A stretch of 64,000 nucleotides of DNA from JBDRED01 sp043820025 [NCBI: Elusimicrobiota bacterium] (GCA_043820025.1 JBDRED010000005.1:27195-91194), one strand, 5' to 3'. Positions 34,614-43,113 are shown, counted from the first letter of the stretch. Program-made: numbers and translations. The notes: generated by a model from the letters alone, not told the origin.

Positions 34614-35495
34614 ATGAAAAAACAGGTATTGTATGCGGTTGTTTTAGGAGGGTTAACAGCGCTTTTTATGTTTGCTTATATAAGCAAGGTTCAGATGGAT
34701 TATAGCCGGGGAGCGGAGAAGGCGACTGTATTGGTTGCAAAGCAGTATGTTGATCAGACAGTGCTTTTAGACAGTACTATGTTTATTGAGAAGAAGGTGC
34801 CTAAAGACTATATTCAGCCTAGAGCTATAGAGTCTTTAAAGGATCTGATCAATGAGGAAGGCAACTCAGTTTTTATGAGCATAGTCCCTATTGAAGAAGG
34901 AGAGCAGCTTGTTGCGACAAAGCTTTTAATGCTTGGCGTTGAAACAGGTATTGCCGCTGTTACGCCTTCGAATATGCGCGCAGTAACATTAACGAACATC
35001 AATGATTCGGTTAAGATGATTAAACCGGGAAATAGAGTGGATGTTGTTTTAACATTTGAGTATGACGATAAAGACGGAAACAGCAGTGAGGTTACAAGCA
35101 CAATATTACAGAATGTACTGGTTCTGGCTGTGGGAAATCAGATAATAGGCGGTATGCAGATAAGTTTAGGAAAGGATAAAAAAAATGTAGTGAGCGCGCA
35201 AGGGCTTAATAATATAGAAACTATTTCACTCGCAGTATCTCCATCAGACGGTGAAAAATTAGCTCTTGCGTCGGAAAAGGGTGAAATTACTTTTTCACTG
35301 CGGCCGATTGGCGATGAGCAGATTTATGAATCAAAAGGGGTGCAGATGTCAGATCTTGTGGGTAATATTAACATAACTTCCGGATCAGGCGGTAATAAAG
35401 GGCACGGATCGTCGGAAAGTAATGATTATCTTAAGATGGTGCAGAAACAGCAGGCAGAAGCAATGAAATTGTTGCAAAAATATAAAAAGCAATAA
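34614..35495 (+). CDS. cpaB: Flp pilus assembly protein CpaB/RcpC
   Basis: A 293-aa protein with an N-terminal membrane anchor (residues 4-23), then a SAF-type domain (VLVAKQYVDQTVLLDSTMFI, with VPKDYIQPRAI) and the RcpC/CpaB domain (MRAVTLTNINDSVKMIKPGN then RVDVVLTF). The C-terminus is Gly/Ser-rich, then a charged helix. CpaB acts in the periplasm with the secretin in Tad pilus assembly. GGAGG stands eight bases before the ATG. It is followed 15 bases later by the fused ATPase. Confidence 0.9.
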   Translation: MKKQVLYAVVLGGLTALFMFAYISKVQMDYSRGAEKATVLVAKQYVDQTVLLDSTMFIEKKVPKDYIQPRAIESLKDLINEEGNSVFMSIVPIEEGEQLVATKLLMLGVETGIAAVTPSNMRAVTLTNINDSVKMIKPGNRVDVVLTFEYDDKDGNSSEVTSTILQNVLVLAVGNQIIGGMQISLGKDKKNVVSAQGLNNIETISLAVSPSDGEKLALASEKGEITFSLRPIGDEQIYESKGVQMSDLVGNINITSGSGGNKGHGSSESNDYLKMVQKQQAEAMKLLQKYKKQ

Positions 35496-35510
35496 TTTAA
35501 GGAATAAAAA

Positions 35511-37592
35511 ATGGCAAAGATTATATCAATACTGGGTTCTAGTAATAAAATAAATGACTCAGTAGCCGCAGTTAATTTAGCATGCGCCGTAAAAGGATTA
35601 ACTAAAGGCAAAGTTCTAGTGCTTGATTTTTATCAGAGCGATATATCGCAGTGTGAACTGCTTTTAGATTATTATCCGGAGAAGAAGATAGGTAATGTGA
35701 TTGAAGTTATGGATAAATTAGACGCAAATATTTTAAAGGGGTATCTGCCTGCGCATGATAAAACAGGCGTTTCATTATTGTCAGGGTATTCTGACTGCGC
35801 AATGGATTTAACAAAATCGGATATTCAAATTCTTATTAAACTTTTTTCTAGTGCTTATGACTGCCTTGTGATTAATACTAATAAGAATAATAAAGAAATT
35901 CTTGAATCGGTTTTAGATCTTTCAACTGATTTGGTATCTGTTATTGACCCGGAGGTGCTCTCATTAAGGAAGATAAAGGAATATATAGATTTTTTTAAAT
36001 CAAGGCACCTCCCATTAGATCTGGCGCAGTTTGTTAGAGTGAAAACAGATGCTGAACATGCGCTAACACAAGAGCAGGTAGAGGAATATATCGGTGTTAA
36101 AGCTCCTCTATTAATTAATTTTTCAAACGATCTTGTTACAACGTCAATTAATAAAGGCGTTCCGTTCTTAATATCAAAACCGCATAGTGATATGTCCAGA
36201 CAGTTTAAGGAACTTGCTAATATTCTTTTAAACAGTAAACAATCTGATAAGGCAAAAAGTCAAAATGATGAAATTATTGACGCAAAGGATCAAAGAAGAG
36301 ATGATAAAAGAAATGAGGTTGATTATAAGGCGTTAAAAGAAAAAATACATAAGGATTTAATAGCAGAGCTTAGGATGAAGAATGTTGATGTAAATGCATT
36401 AGCTGACAGCAATCAGGCTGAATATATTAGAGAAACAACAAAGGAAACAATTCGAGACCTTATAGCTTATGAGGGCGGTTCTTTATCGAGAGAAGAAAGA
36501 TCTAAATTTGTTAATGAGCTTATGAATGAGGTTTTGGGCTTAGGTTGTTTAGAAGAACTTTTATGTAATCCGGAAATAACGGAAATTATGGTTAATGGGC
36601 CTGATATGATTTATATAGAAAAAAAGGGAAAGCTTACTCTTAGCGGTTTAAGATTCCCGTCTACAGAACAACTTATGACAGTTATTGACAGAATAGTATC
36701 TCCTCTTGGAAGACGCGTTGACGAATCTGTGCCATTGGTGGATGCAAGGCTTGCTGACGGTTCGCGCGTTAATATTATTATACCTCCTTTGGCTCTTAAT
36801 GGACCAACAATAACTATAAGAAAATTTTCTGAGAGCAAACTTCAGATTGAAGACTTAATTAACTTTGGCGCTCTTACGCCTGATATGGGCGAGATTTTAA
36901 AAATATGTGTTCAGCTTCGTAAGAATATAGTCGTATCAGGGGGAACAGGCAGTGGAAAGACAACTCTTTTAAATGTAATATCATCCTTTATTCCGTCGGA
37001 TGAGCGTATTTGCACAATTGAGGACTCTGCGGAATTAAAACTGCCTCAGGATCATGTTGTGCGATTAGAATCAAAACCGGCGTCGCTTGAGGGAACCGGC
37101 GCTATTCCAATACGAAGGCTGGTTATAAATGCTCTGAGAATGAGGCCTGACAGAATCGTAGTCGGAGAATGCCGCGGCGGAGAGACGCTTGATATGTTAC
37201 AAGCTATGAACACAGGCCATGACGGGTCTCTTACAACGCTTCACGCTAATAATCCCAAGGATGCGATCTCTCGTATCTCAACAATGGTAGTTATGGCAGG
37301 AACAGAGCTCCCTGAAAAAGCTATTAGAGAACAGATAGGTTCTGCTGTGCATTTAATTGTACAGCTTAATCGTCTTTCCGACGGATCAAGGAAGGTTACT
37401 GAAATAGCAGAGGTTGCCGGTATAAAGGATGATAAGCTTCAGATAAATTCATTATTTAAGTTTAATCAGCATTCAGTAAAGGATGGGAAGGTATCAGGTG
37501 CGTTTGAGCCTACAGGCAGTCTTCCGACATTTTACGAGGAGATTGAGCGCCACGGCCTTAATCTTGATAAAGGTATCTTTAATAAAAAATAG
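35511..37592 (+). CDS. Fused TadZ/CpaE-like and TadA/CpaF ATPase
   Basis: A 693-aa fusion. Residues 1-245 have the MinD/ParA-like CpaE/TadZ fold (KIISILGSSNKINDSVAAVN, GKVLVLDFYQSDISQCELLL, DCLVINTNKN), but the P-loop is degenerate: Asp stands where the Walker A Lys is expected. After a charged linker (245-275) comes a full CpaF ATPase: VNELMNEVLGLG, ITEIMVNGPD, Walker A SGGTGSGKTTLL near 476, IEDSAELKLPQDHVVRLESK, Walker B RPDRIVVGECRGGETLDMLQ and TTLHANNP. No stop or frameshift splits the two halves. It would locate the pilus site and power assembly in one chain. Confidence 0.92.
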   Translation: MAKIISILGSSNKINDSVAAVNLACAVKGLTKGKVLVLDFYQSDISQCELLLDYYPEKKIGNVIEVMDKLDANILKGYLPAHDKTGVSLLSGYSDCAMDLTKSDIQILIKLFSSAYDCLVINTNKNNKEILESVLDLSTDLVSVIDPEVLSLRKIKEYIDFFKSRHLPLDLAQFVRVKTDAEHALTQEQVEEYIGVKAPLLINFSNDLVTTSINKGVPFLISKPHSDMSRQFKELANILLNSKQSDKAKSQNDEIIDAKDQRRDDKRNEVDYKALKEKIHKDLIAELRMKNVDVNALADSNQAEYIRETTKETIRDLIAYEGGSLSREERSKFVNELMNEVLGLGCLEELLCNPEITEIMVNGPDMIYIEKKGKLTLSGLRFPSTEQLMTVIDRIVSPLGRRVDESVPLVDARLADGSRVNIIIPPLALNGPTITIRKFSESKLQIEDLINFGALTPDMGEILKICVQLRKNIVVSGGTGSGKTTLLNVISSFIPSDERICTIEDSAELKLPQDHVVRLESKPASLEGTGAIPIRRLVINALRMRPDRIVVGECRGGETLDMLQAMNTGHDGSLTTLHANNPKDAISRISTMVVMAGTELPEKAIREQIGSAVHLIVQLNRLSDGSRKVTEIAEVAGIKDDKLQINSLFKFNQHSVKDGKVSGAFEPTGSLPTFYEEIERHGLNLDKGIFNKK

Positions 37593-37608
37593 TTGAGGTA
37601 TAGTAGAT

Positions 37609-38487
37609 ATGACAAAAGTTTTTGCGTTATTGGCAATATTATTTTCAGCGCTTTTTTCAGGATATATAATTTATTTACTTTATAGCGCAATACAGGCGGC
37701 TAAGTCTTCGAAAAAATTTGATTACTTAAATCTAAGAAAGCTAAAAAGACTCGACAAAAAATTATTAATAAGAAATATGATTAATAATCCATATTCAAAG
37801 GTTACAAAAAATATTAAATGGTCTGTTAGCGTATTATTCTTTATCTTTTTAATGTTTGCGCTAGGCGATTTTATTTATTCTCTTTTAGGCCTTATCGGCA
37901 TATTTGTGATTATAGGCAAGGCGCTGATAAGAAAACATAAAAAACAGATAAACCTTTTTGATGCTCAGCTTATAGAAGCATTTGGAATGCTGGCTAATTC
38001 TCTAAAAGCAGGGCAGTCCTTACTGCAAGCGCTTGAGACAATGCTTGCTAATTCCAAGCCGCCGGTGTCTGTTGAATTTAGCGAGGTTTTAAGAGAGGTA
38101 AAGCTTGGCAAGTCTTTTGATAAGGCGCTTATTTCACTTGGGCAGAGAATTAAGAGCAAGGATTTGAGCATGGCAATAACATCAATTAATCTAGCGCGTG
38201 AGACAGGAGGTAACTTATCTGAGATATTGCTAAAAATTGCGTACACTATGCGTGAACGAAAAAAACTTTACGGCAAGATAGACGCAATGACAACCCAAGG
38301 AAAGTCATCAGGGGTAATATTATCATTTGCGCCATTTGGCGTTTTAGGCCTTATGTATCTTATTGAACCTGAGATGATAGGATTAATGTTTACTACAACA
38401 TTTGGAAAGGTAATGCTGCTTTTGTGTATAGGAATGGTGCTTATGGGTATGCATGTTATTAATAAGATAGTTGATATAAAATTATAA
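37609..38487 (+). CDS. tadB: TadB-like inner-membrane platform protein
   Basis: A 292-aa type II secretion F-domain protein. Membrane segments near 5-25, about 70-105, 235-255 and 262-285 frame the cytoplasmic domain with LIEAFGMLANSLKAGQSLLQ, ALETM, VKLGKSFDKALISLGQRI and ARETGGNLSEILLKIAYTMR, a standard TadB/GspF helical core. It pairs with TadC as the inner-membrane platform moved by the ATPase. It lies 16 bases after the fused ATPase. Confidence 0.9.
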   Translation: MTKVFALLAILFSALFSGYIIYLLYSAIQAAKSSKKFDYLNLRKLKRLDKKLLIRNMINNPYSKVTKNIKWSVSVLFFIFLMFALGDFIYSLLGLIGIFVIIGKALIRKHKKQINLFDAQLIEAFGMLANSLKAGQSLLQALETMLANSKPPVSVEFSEVLREVKLGKSFDKALISLGQRIKSKDLSMAITSINLARETGGNLSEILLKIAYTMRERKKLYGKIDAMTTQGKSSGVILSFAPFGVLGLMYLIEPEMIGLMFTTTFGKVMLLLCIGMVLMGMHVINKIVDIKL

Positions 38488-38568
38488 TAAGTGTTTTAGT
38501 GTTTAGGTGTTTAAGCTATTATAATATTTCCTCTCATTTGTGACTTGAGGGGTAGGGAGAATAATAAA

Positions 38569-39459
38569 ATGTTATTAGTTTTTTTTCTTGTGCCTATATT
38601 AGCCGGGGTTACGATGGGGGTTATTGTCGTAATTGTTTTTTCTTTTTTTCAAAATATTCAGATAAGGCAGAGATTGTCTATTGAGGAAAAGGGCAGCAGG
38701 GAGCTTGCTCAGGGGAATCTTTCAAGAATATTCATGTCTGTAGCGTCAAGCGTTGGTCGCGCTGTAATCAAGGTTAAACTTCCGATACTGGAAAAAATTA
38801 AGGTTGAAATAGAGAGAAATTTTACTATTCTTGGGAAGCCGTATATTAATATCTCTCCTTATCTTTGGGTTGGTATTCAGATCATGGCAGGATTAGGTTT
38901 AGGCGGATTTTTATTTTTTTATGTATCAAAAAACTTATTATTTCTTCTAACCGGCCTTATTATAGGATTTTATGCTCCGATAATTGCTATCAAAAATAAG
39001 GTAAAGAGTAAATATGAAAAGATATTTAGCGAAATGCCTGATATTTTAGATCTTTTAACATTAATGGTAGAGGCCGGACTTGATTTTTCTAACGCTGTTC
39101 ATAGGCTTGTGCAGACAGAAAAAGGAGAGCTTGTGAATGAACTGGCTCATGCGCAGGAGGAAGCTAAGCTTGGAAAATCGAGAATACAGGCTCTTATTGA
39201 CATGTCAAAACGCGTTAATTTTCCGCCTCTTACAAATGTTATTAATTCTGTCACACTATCGCTTAAGACCGGTTCGAGCATGGCTCCGACGCTTAGGTCG
39301 CTTTCAGAACAGTTTAGGGTTGAAAGGACTCAAATGGTAGAAAAGCTGGCTGCTAAAGCTCCAACAAAACTTATGTTTCCTCTTATAATGTTTATCTTTC
39401 CGACAATATTTATTGTTATCTTCGGCCCTGTAATTTTATCATTTATTTATAATAGATAA
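38569..39459 (+). CDS. tadC: TadC-like inner-membrane platform protein
   Basis: A 296-aa second F-domain protein. The start at ATG 38569 is chosen over TTG 38545. Membrane segments near 1-25, 108-150 and 275-296 flank the core MPDILDLLTLMVEAGLDFSN, AHAQEEAKLGKSRIQALIDM and VTLSLKTGSSMAPTLRSLSE. The C-terminus LMFPLIMFIFPTIFIVIFGP is the TadC hallmark. It is the last gene of the Tad set; no Flp pilin or prepilin peptidase follows. The 81-base gap before it contains AT-rich near-repeats (GTGTTTAGGTGTTT). Confidence 0.88.
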   Translation: MLLVFFLVPILAGVTMGVIVVIVFSFFQNIQIRQRLSIEEKGSRELAQGNLSRIFMSVASSVGRAVIKVKLPILEKIKVEIERNFTILGKPYINISPYLWVGIQIMAGLGLGGFLFFYVSKNLLFLLTGLIIGFYAPIIAIKNKVKSKYEKIFSEMPDILDLLTLMVEAGLDFSNAVHRLVQTEKGELVNELAHAQEEAKLGKSRIQALIDMSKRVNFPPLTNVINSVTLSLKTGSSMAPTLRSLSEQFRVERTQMVEKLAAKAPTKLMFPLIMFIFPTIFIVIFGPVILSFIYNR

Positions 39460-39470
39460 TACTAGCGCAG

Positions 39471-39534
39471 AAGTCAGAATCCAGAATCCAGAATCCAGAA
39501 TAATTATAATCAGTTCTTTATTCTATATTCTGAA
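39471..39534 (+). repeat. Short direct/inverted CAGAATC repeats
   Basis: AGTCAGAATCCAGAATCC runs as a 7-base tandem (CCAGAAT three times), then faces TTATTCTATATTCTGA about 25 bases on. Similar CAGAAT/ATTCTG pieces stand at 11261, 49815 and 55458. It lies between the converging tadC and sensor genes and reaches the sensor's last codons. Confidence 0.6.
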
Positions 39535-40578
39535 ATATATAATTGTTCCGATATATTTGTTAGTATTATTAAAGACTGTTAGTAGCTCAATAGTTTTATT
39601 ATCTATATTCGCAGTAATTTTAGAGTTGGGCTTAGATGACGCATCCTTAAAAGCGTCTGCCAATGGTTTTATTTGCGGTATTTCCAGAATGTGTTTATTC
39701 ACGCTATCGCCTGCAATGTTTAATGCTAGGCTGAATTTAGATGACAATGCAATAAGTTTATTCTCCGAATTAAAGACAGCTATTGCTCCTTCTGTAAAAT
39801 TATTTATTAAGCCTCGAATCAGTAAAGAAATATTTTTATTTATTTCGTTCGCGGATTTTTCCATAGCCTGATCTTCTCTATTATACTTTTCAATAATATC
39901 ATTTAGGTGTCCGGCTAGGCCTGCTAACTCGTCCTTGGATTTTATTTCAATTTTCTCGCCTCTGCCTAATAATGAGGATCTCAGCATATTTTCAAAACTT
40001 TTAAATCTTGATGAGATCTGTATTTTCATAAATGAAATTATTAAAATGATAGCGATAATCAGCACGATCAATAATGAAAAAAACATGTTTCGTTTTATGC
40101 CTGCGAGTTTTTGCTTAATTTCAACGGTAGTAAGCCCAATACATAAGGTTAATGACTCAGTTACAGGAGAAGAGAATATTTCAATATTGGGATCATTGGT
40201 TTTTTGTATTATATTTTTTTTGGAAGCAATAGACTTTTTTGTATATTCATCTGTATATTCCTTGTCCCATTCTGATGTTTTATTGTGCATAATAACTTTA
40301 CCTGCTCCGTCTACGATATACGCTGTGGTCAATTCGTCTAATTTTAAAATACTTTCTATCTGCGAAAGCAATAATAAGTCGTCTTGTAAATCAATAGCTT
40401 TGTTTATTAGAGGTTTTGAGAGGTCAGATGCGGTTTGGGCTCTGTTGTACAGGTCTGTGTACAAAGACTTTTTTTGCGCGGGTATGAGACGAAAATAATT
40501 GAAATAAATAATTATTATTGATACTAAAAGTATAGTAAAAACAATCAGCTTTGATGAAAGGGTTTTAATTCTTAACAT
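39523..40578 (-). CDS. Membrane sensor with HAMP and PAS-like domains, no output domain
   Basis: A 351-aa protein on the minus strand. Membrane helices at about 11-28 and 165-187 bracket a periplasmic domain (about 30-160) like single-Cache sensors, with LTTAYIVDGAGKVIMHNKTS and SSPVTESLTLCIGL. A HAMP-like segment follows (ISSRFKSFENMLRSSLLGRG, DELAGLAGHLNDI), then a PAS-like domain (about 255-351, GAIAVFNSENKLIALSSKFS). The protein ends there: no histidine kinase, GGDEF or methyl-accepting domain. It is 11 bases downstream of uppP in the same direction, AAGGAG before ATG, so the two form an operon. Confidence 0.8.
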   Translation of the reverse strand: MLRIKTLSSKLIVFTILLVSIIIIYFNYFRLIPAQKKSLYTDLYNRAQTASDLSKPLINKAIDLQDDLLLLSQIESILKLDELTTAYIVDGAGKVIMHNKTSEWDKEYTDEYTKKSIASKKNIIQKTNDPNIEIFSSPVTESLTLCIGLTTVEIKQKLAGIKRNMFFSLLIVLIIAIILIISFMKIQISSRFKSFENMLRSSLLGRGEKIEIKSKDELAGLAGHLNDIIEKYNREDQAMEKSANEINKNISLLIRGLINNFTEGAIAVFNSENKLIALSSKFSLALNIAGDSVNKHILEIPQIKPLADAFKDASSKPNSKITANIDNKTIELLTVFNNTNKYIGTIIYFRI

Positions 40579-40589
40579 GATAAGCTCCT

Positions 40590-41411
40590 TTAGACAGAAT
40601 TTCTTAGATAATAAAGGGCAAAAATTAATAGTCCTAAAATTATTCTGTAATATACAAATATATTAAGACTGTGTTTTTTTACAAATGATAAGAGAAATTT
40701 AATGGCAATATAACCTGTAATAGCGGAAATACTGAACCCGATAATTAAATTGCCGAGAGTGTAAACATCAAGTCCATTGTTAATAATATCAGGGATTTTT
40801 AATAATCCGGCGCCCAAAATAATTGGCATTGATATGAGAAATGAAAACCTTGCGGATGATTCTCTGTTAAATCCGCAGATTAAAGCGGCGATTATCGTTA
40901 TCGCTGAACGAGAAACACCGGGTATTAGAGCTAAGCATTGGTATAGGCCTATAATGATCGCTATGTTAACAGACATAGCGCTCAGTTCTTTATTTTTTTT
41001 AGCTGATTTATCGGTAAACCATAAATATAATGCTATTGATATTAGAAAAAAACTTATCCACAAAGGATTTCTAAATGTAGTTTCAATTATGTCGTCCATC
41101 ATAAAGCCCACTATTCCCGCAGGTATTGTGGCTATTATAATCAGCCATGCCAGGCGCGCGTAAAGGTCATCCTTTATTCGTCTTAAAAATATACTGCGTA
41201 AAAAACCTAATATTAGATTATAAAAATCTTCCCAAAAATACGCGATAAGAGATAGTGTAGTGCCTAGATGCAGCATTACATCAAAAGCAAGGCCGGGGTC
41301 TTTAAACTTTAAAAGCCATGGAATTAAAACAAGATGGCCGGATGAGCTTATAGGCAGAAACTCTCCGAATCCCTGAATTGTGCCGAGAATAATAGCGTTT
41401 AATGTTGTCAT
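40590..41411 (-). CDS. uppP: Undecaprenyl-diphosphatase
   Basis: A 273-aa BacA-type enzyme with about eight membrane helices that recycles undecaprenyl diphosphate to the monophosphate carrier and gives bacitracin resistance. Motif 1 is GFGEFLPISSSGHLVL, motif 2 PGVSRSAITI. uppS at 9.7 kb makes its substrate. A consensus promoter lies so close (-10 box at 41426-41421, start codon at 41411) that the mRNA would have only a few leader bases; no Shine-Dalgarno is visible before the ATG. Confidence 0.95.
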   Translation of the reverse strand: MTTLNAIILGTIQGFGEFLPISSSGHLVLIPWLLKFKDPGLAFDVMLHLGTTLSLIAYFWEDFYNLILGFLRSIFLRRIKDDLYARLAWLIIIATIPAGIVGFMMDDIIETTFRNPLWISFFLISIALYLWFTDKSAKKNKELSAMSVNIAIIIGLYQCLALIPGVSRSAITIIAALICGFNRESSARFSFLISMPIILGAGLLKIPDIINNGLDVYTLGNLIIGFSISAITGYIAIKFLLSFVKKHSLNIFVYYRIILGLLIFALYYLRNSV

Positions 41412-41420
41412 AATGAAGTT

Positions 41421-41449
41421 ATTTTATTAGTTATCAAGTAGTTTGTCAA
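41421..41449 (-). promoter_or_regulatory. Consensus promoter of uppP operon
   Basis: On the minus strand: TTGACA (41449-41444), 17-base spacer, TAAAAT (41426-41421). A perfect -35 and 5/6 -10. The predicted start site, near 41414, is about three bases before the uppP ATG. Confidence 0.85.
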
Positions 41450-41594
41450 TCAAGGGGAAGACCTTTTTCTTTTGTCTGTTCTATTTTTTCGCAATAAATT
41501 CCATTTAACTTCATGCAAACTTCACACCTGTATGTTTTACTGATAGTGAATCGTTAGTTTGAGAAAGAAGAAAGGTTGAGGAGAAGGATATTTA

Positions 41595-41668
41595 CCCAAC
41601 AACCAAAACTGCGAAATTAAGCAGTCAGTTGGGAACCAGAGGCGGGAAGATCTCCCGCCTCTTTTTTT
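41595..41668 (+). ncRNA. Candidate structured RNA ending in a terminator
   Basis: CCCAAC (41595-41600) pairs with GTTGGG (41628-41633) and encloses ACTGC/GCAGT (41608-41612 with 41621-41625, loop GAAATTAA). Four bases later comes the terminator stem at 41638. It lies in a 378-base gap with no convincing ORF, between diverging uppP and gldA-like genes. GGTTG at 41572 could also pair with CAACC at 41600-41604, giving two alternative folds, as in attenuators. It matches no RNA family I can name. Its left end and promoter are not clear. Confidence 0.45.
41638..41668 (+). terminator. Strong intrinsic terminator
   Basis: AGAGGCGGGA and TCCCGCCTCT form a perfect 10-bp stem around AGATC, ending in seven T. 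It faces + strand and lies 121 bases before the next gene, so it ends a short transcript from the gap, not a coding gene. Confidence 0.92.
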
Positions 41669-41789
41669 ATTTGAAAAGCAATACGAAGCGCCATACCCGC
41701 CCCGCTGAATTCTGTTCTCATAATATTTTCCTCAAATTTTTCCTAAAAATGTTATATAATACTTGCAATTCATACTTAAGGGAAAAACA

Positions 41790-42842
41790 ATGTATAAAAC
41801 TATCGGCCCGGCAATATATATTGAAGGCAGTAATGTAATAACAAAAGCTATACCTGTGCTTAAAAGATGGGGATGCCGCGGTATTATCTTAGGCGAAAGG
41901 CGGCTCTTTGAAAAGTTTACAAAGGAGATAAATCCTTTTTTAAAAAAACTTTCGCTGACAAAAGAATTTTTTAATGGCGAGTGCGCAAAGCATGAGATAG
42001 ATAGAATTGTAAAAATATGTAAAAATAAAAAATATAATTATATTATTGGTTTCGGCGGCGGCAAAGCATTAGATACTGCAAAAGCCGTCAGTTTTTATAT
42101 TAATAAACCCTGCTTAACCATACCAACAAGCTCGGCAACGAGCGCAGCTTCAACCGCATTGTCAGCCCTTTATACAGAAAACGGCGTATCATCATATTAT
42201 CTTGAATTACCCGCAAGCCCGGCCTGCGTAGTAGTTGATTTTAATTTAATAATTAATGCTCCGCAGAGATATATTGCTTCGGGTATGGCAGATGCTCTGG
42301 CAAAATATTACGAATCAATGGCATTTACCGGAGCCGTTTCCAAAGATTTGTTTGTTAATATCGCATTACAGATAGCTGAAAGAATACATAATACTATCTT
42401 CACAATAGGCAAAGGCGCGTATAATGATGCAGGCAGCGGCAGATGTTCAGAGGCGTTTAAAGAAATTGTCCGCATTAATATACTTTTAGCCGGCGTTGTC
42501 GGCGGTTTTGGAGGAGAAGGCTGCAGGGCATGCGCAGCGCACGCTGTAAATAACGGCTTTACGCGCGTTCCTGCTATGAGGCGGTTTCTGCACGGTGAGA
42601 TGGTAGGATATGGTAATATCCTGCAGTTAAAGCTGGAAAATAAAAATAGCGAGATAAAAAAACTGAAAAAATTATATAAGGCGTTGTCTCTTCCTTATTC
42701 CTTTGAATCGTTTCAGGTAGAGATGAATGATAATCAGAAAGAAAATGTTATTAAACATATTTGTTCGCGCAAAGAAACACTTAAGAATATGCCAAGAAGG
42801 ATCTCAAAGGATGAGATCGAGAAAATATTGTTTAATTTATAA
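41790..42842 (+). CDS. GldA-like iron/zinc-dependent alcohol dehydrogenase
   Basis: A 350-aa enzyme of the glycerol dehydrogenase-like group. NAD-binding GFGGGKALDTAKAVSF at about 87-102, TIPTSSATSAASTALSALYT, and the three metal ligands Asp168 (GMADALAKYYE), His251 (CAAHAVNNGF) and His268 (LHGEMVGYG). The known reaction of GldA is glycerol to dihydroxyacetone; related enzymes make glycerol-1-phosphate, so the substrate is open. ATG 41790 is preferred to TTG 41763 (AAGGGA lies upstream). A TATAAT at 41755-41760 could be its -10 box, without a good -35. Confidence 0.85.
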   Translation: MYKTIGPAIYIEGSNVITKAIPVLKRWGCRGIILGERRLFEKFTKEINPFLKKLSLTKEFFNGECAKHEIDRIVKICKNKKYNYIIGFGGGKALDTAKAVSFYINKPCLTIPTSSATSAASTALSALYTENGVSSYYLELPASPACVVVDFNLIINAPQRYIASGMADALAKYYESMAFTGAVSKDLFVNIALQIAERIHNTIFTIGKGAYNDAGSGRCSEAFKEIVRINILLAGVVGGFGGEGCRACAAHAVNNGFTRVPAMRRFLHGEMVGYGNILQLKLENKNSEIKKLKKLYKALSLPYSFESFQVEMNDNQKENVIKHICSRKETLKNMPRRISKDEIEKILFNL

Positions 42843-42888
42843 AATGCTAAGAGTTATTATTGTTTCTTTTGAATTCTATTCTAATTGT

Positions 42889-43031
42889 CATACTGAATAC
42901 CCGATCAGGCCGAGGACAGGTTTAATTCAGCATCTTTGTTATAGCGCAAAGGAGATATATTTTGATTTTAGGACGACACCTGTGTCGTAAAAATCAAAAT
43001 ATGTCTCACTTGCGCAATGACTTCTGAATTT
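42889..43031 (+). repeat. Long imperfect palindrome, GTCAT...ATGAC family
   Basis: Bounded by GTCATACTGAAT and ATGACTTCTGAAT. Inside, GCGCAAAGGAGATATATTTTG (42944 on) faces CAAAATATGTCTCACTTGCGC, with GACGACAC/GTGTCGT at the centre, about 35 paired bases with small bulges. It occupies most of the 271-base gap before alaS. Confidence 0.8.
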
Positions 43032-43113
43032 ATACGATTGAAAAAGAAAAAATATTAAGTAGAATAGAAGAAACAATTTTGGGAAAGATCTAATGAGTTT
43101 TAGGAGAAAAATT

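Noticed and set aside
39937-40498. 187-aa + strand ORF opposite the HAMP sensor (39935-40498)
   Set aside because: The minus-strand frame has membrane helices, HAMP and PAS patterns and a good ribosome site; the + frame has neither.
41629-41838. 69-aa ORF between uppP and the GldA-like gene
   Set aside because: It starts in the hairpin/terminator region and overlaps the GldA-like start; no ribosome site.
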